From Chryseobacterium arthrosphaerae (GTDB lineage Bacteria; Bacteroidota; Bacteroidia; Flavobacteriales; Weeksellaceae): a DNA stretch of 64,000 nucleotides. The DNA is taken from the NCBI RefSeq assembly GCF_001684965.1, contig NZ_MAYG01000001.1, forward strand, positions 1,674,001 through 1,738,000, in the 5' to 3' direction. The notes below the pieces were generated by a model, which had not been told where the DNA came from, did not search any database, and was given only the letters and a program-made list of their open reading frames with translations. Positions 62,841-64,000 of the stretch are shown here, piece by piece (position 1 is the stretch's first letter; each line of letters starts with the position of its first letter). The position numbers were made by a program, and so were the translations under genes.

Positions 62841-63413
62841 TTTATTTGAAATTATTTTCACTTCTTATATAGCAATGGATTTAAATTCAATTACAACCAG
62901 CCTACTAAAAACAATATAAACATCTGAAATACAATAAATTAAAAATAAATGAAAATTATATTTTTTATTCCTTTTTCAGACTGAAATTGTTTATTTATAT
63001 ACTATAATAGAATAATCATGGCAAGAATTCCGGTAAAATTCAAAGCCGTAATCACAGGACAGATTCAAAATCAGTTCACAGAAATTTAATTTTTATTGAA
63101 AAAACTTAAGAAAAAAGAAGTTATTAAAATAAATATGACATTCATAAAGCCTTACAATTAACTTTAACCGACAAATAATGAGGCTAATATTACAATCTGA
63201 ACTATTCAAATCTACAATTTCATGCCGGCAAGATTCCTTTATAGAAGGACATAACAACCAGGTGTAGTACCTGTGTAGATATCCTCTGAGTTAAATTTAT
63301 AAATGCAAAAGAGAGAAAATAAGTTTTTTTATCATAAATTTAATTCACACTTAATAGATAAATTTATTTTTTTATTATTGTAAAAAATATTAATCATCAT
63401 AAACACCAATATC
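62841..63413. other. Gene-free AT-rich region
   Basis: About 570 bases. A 23-codon frame at 63018-63089 (MARIPVKFKAVITGQIQNQF) has no recognised family and could be a fragment. A tandem-like stretch GGTGTAGTACCTGTGTAGAT lies at 63261-63280. No clear -7/-33 promoter was seen for the astacin gene. Confidence 0.4.
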
Positions 63414-64000
63414 ATGGAATTACACAAGAAGATCTTATTAGGATCATTTATTTCAGTGGCTATCGTATCGTGCAATAGTACAAATGACAGCATAGAGATC
63501 CCACAGGAACAGTCATCACTCTCAGAATTATTGGCCATCCCCACAGCAGATATTCCTGCAGGCTTTGAAAAAACACAAATGTGTAAAGATGTTTACCTTC
63601 CCGGTGAAGATAAAATACCCGGAACAGGTTCAAAGGGCGCTGTGATTACCAGTAAGAAATGGCCTAACGGCAGCGTCATTACAGTGAGCCTTAATGGAGG
63701 TACTACCAAGGTACGCAACAAAGTAATGCAGTATGCGAAGGAATGGTCTCAATATGCCAACATCACTTTTAACTTTATTACCAGTGGAACAGCACAGATC
63801 CGTGTTACCTTCACTCCCAACGCAGGATCTTATTCATATATCGGGAAAGATGCCCTCAGCATAGCTTCCAATAAAGAAACCATGAATTTCGGCTGGTTTA
63901 ATGACTCAACAAGTGATGCGGAATTCAGCAGAACCACTATTCATGAGTTCGGACATGCGCTTGGGATGATCCATGAGCATCAGCATCCTTTAGCAGCGAT
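63414..64000 (+). CDS. Astacin-type metalloprotease lipoprotein (partial)
   Basis: The gene starts at 63414 and runs off the right edge; 195 codons are visible. Signal peptide MELHKKILLGSFISVAIVSC with lipobox AIVSC. A propeptide-like segment is followed by the catalytic domain from KKWPNGSVITVSL. The zinc site HEFGHALGMIHEHQHP (near residues 180-195) is the M12A astacin signature HExxHxxGxxHE, with a histidine-rich tail. Astacins are secreted or surface endopeptidases. It reads as intact up to the edge. Confidence 0.93.
   Translation, partial: MELHKKILLGSFISVAIVSCNSTNDSIEIPQEQSSLSELLAIPTADIPAGFEKTQMCKDVYLPGEDKIPGTGSKGAVITSKKWPNGSVITVSLNGGTTKVRNKVMQYAKEWSQYANITFNFITSGTAQIRVTFTPNAGSYSYIGKDALSIASNKETMNFGWFNDSTSDAEFSRTTIHEFGHALGMIHEHQHPLAA

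Noticed and set aside
63332..63544. Minus-strand 70-codon frame near the right edge
   Set aside because: It overlaps the start and signal peptide of the astacin gene, which is clearly coding on the plus strand.

Overview
The window looks like a chromosomal segment of a Chryseobacterium-like flavobacterium (Bacteroidota, Weeksellaceae). This is inferred from the AT-rich sequence, the many promoters that fit the Bacteroidota -7 consensus TAnnTTTG, a type IX secretion C-terminal sorting domain, the large II-C type Cas9, the zeaxanthin-type carotenoid cluster, and a short flavobacterial histone-H1-like protein. No rRNA, tRNA, insertion sequence or prophage was seen. The last gene (astacin-like protease) runs off the right edge.

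Layout. 1-4.2 kb: small accessory genes (excisionase-like HTH protein, YceI lipoprotein, small lipoproteins, a DUF1737 protein, a nucleoside phosphorylase), a candidate small RNA and an orphan degenerate CRISPR repeat. 4.2-11.6 kb: a complete type II-C CRISPR-Cas system. It has 19 identical 47-bp repeats at an exact 77-bp period plus one decayed terminal repeat, then cas2, cas1 and cas9 on the minus strand, and a tracrRNA diverging from cas9. 11.6-14.6 kb: tex and a HAD phosphatase. 14.6-19.8 kb: a minus-strand effector cassette, consisting of a LysM protein, a DUF4280 PAAR-like spike, a peptidoglycan-degrading effector and an ankyrin lipoprotein as likely immunity protein. 20-34 kb: peptidases, a MocR-like regulator, an AraC regulator with an MFS exporter, a lactonase gene broken at a homopolymer, and a MarR/universal stress/Crp group. 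34-37.2 kb: three tandem TetR paralogues, each facing the same operator, promoter and short terminated transcription unit. 37-42 kb: a T9SS cargo protein, a polysaccharide lyase and stress lipoproteins.

42.5-46.3 kb is a light/DNA-damage operon (photolyase, ferrochelatase, MarR, AlkB). 46.7-54 kb is a large phosphorelay with two hybrid kinases, two single-domain receivers, and CheB and CheR enzymes but no chemoreceptors, with a Crp-type regulator diverging from it. 55.4-62.8 kb is a carotenoid operon headed by a MarR paralogue of the photolyase-linked one (crtI, crtB, SRPBCC, crtZ, lycopene cyclase, lipocalin, GTP cyclohydrolase II, SDR/DUF2867). The two MarR genes and the photolyase gene share AGTATAT-type sites at their promoters, which suggests one photoprotection regulon.

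The most interesting signals are: (i) a II-C array whose repeats carry a Bacteroidota-type promoter and whose decayed repeat lies at the transcription-upstream end; (ii) the triplicated TetR/operator/short-RNA unit; (iii) the contractile-injection effector cassette; (iv) the two-locus MarR photoprotection circuit. All family assignments come from reading motifs, since no database search was possible.
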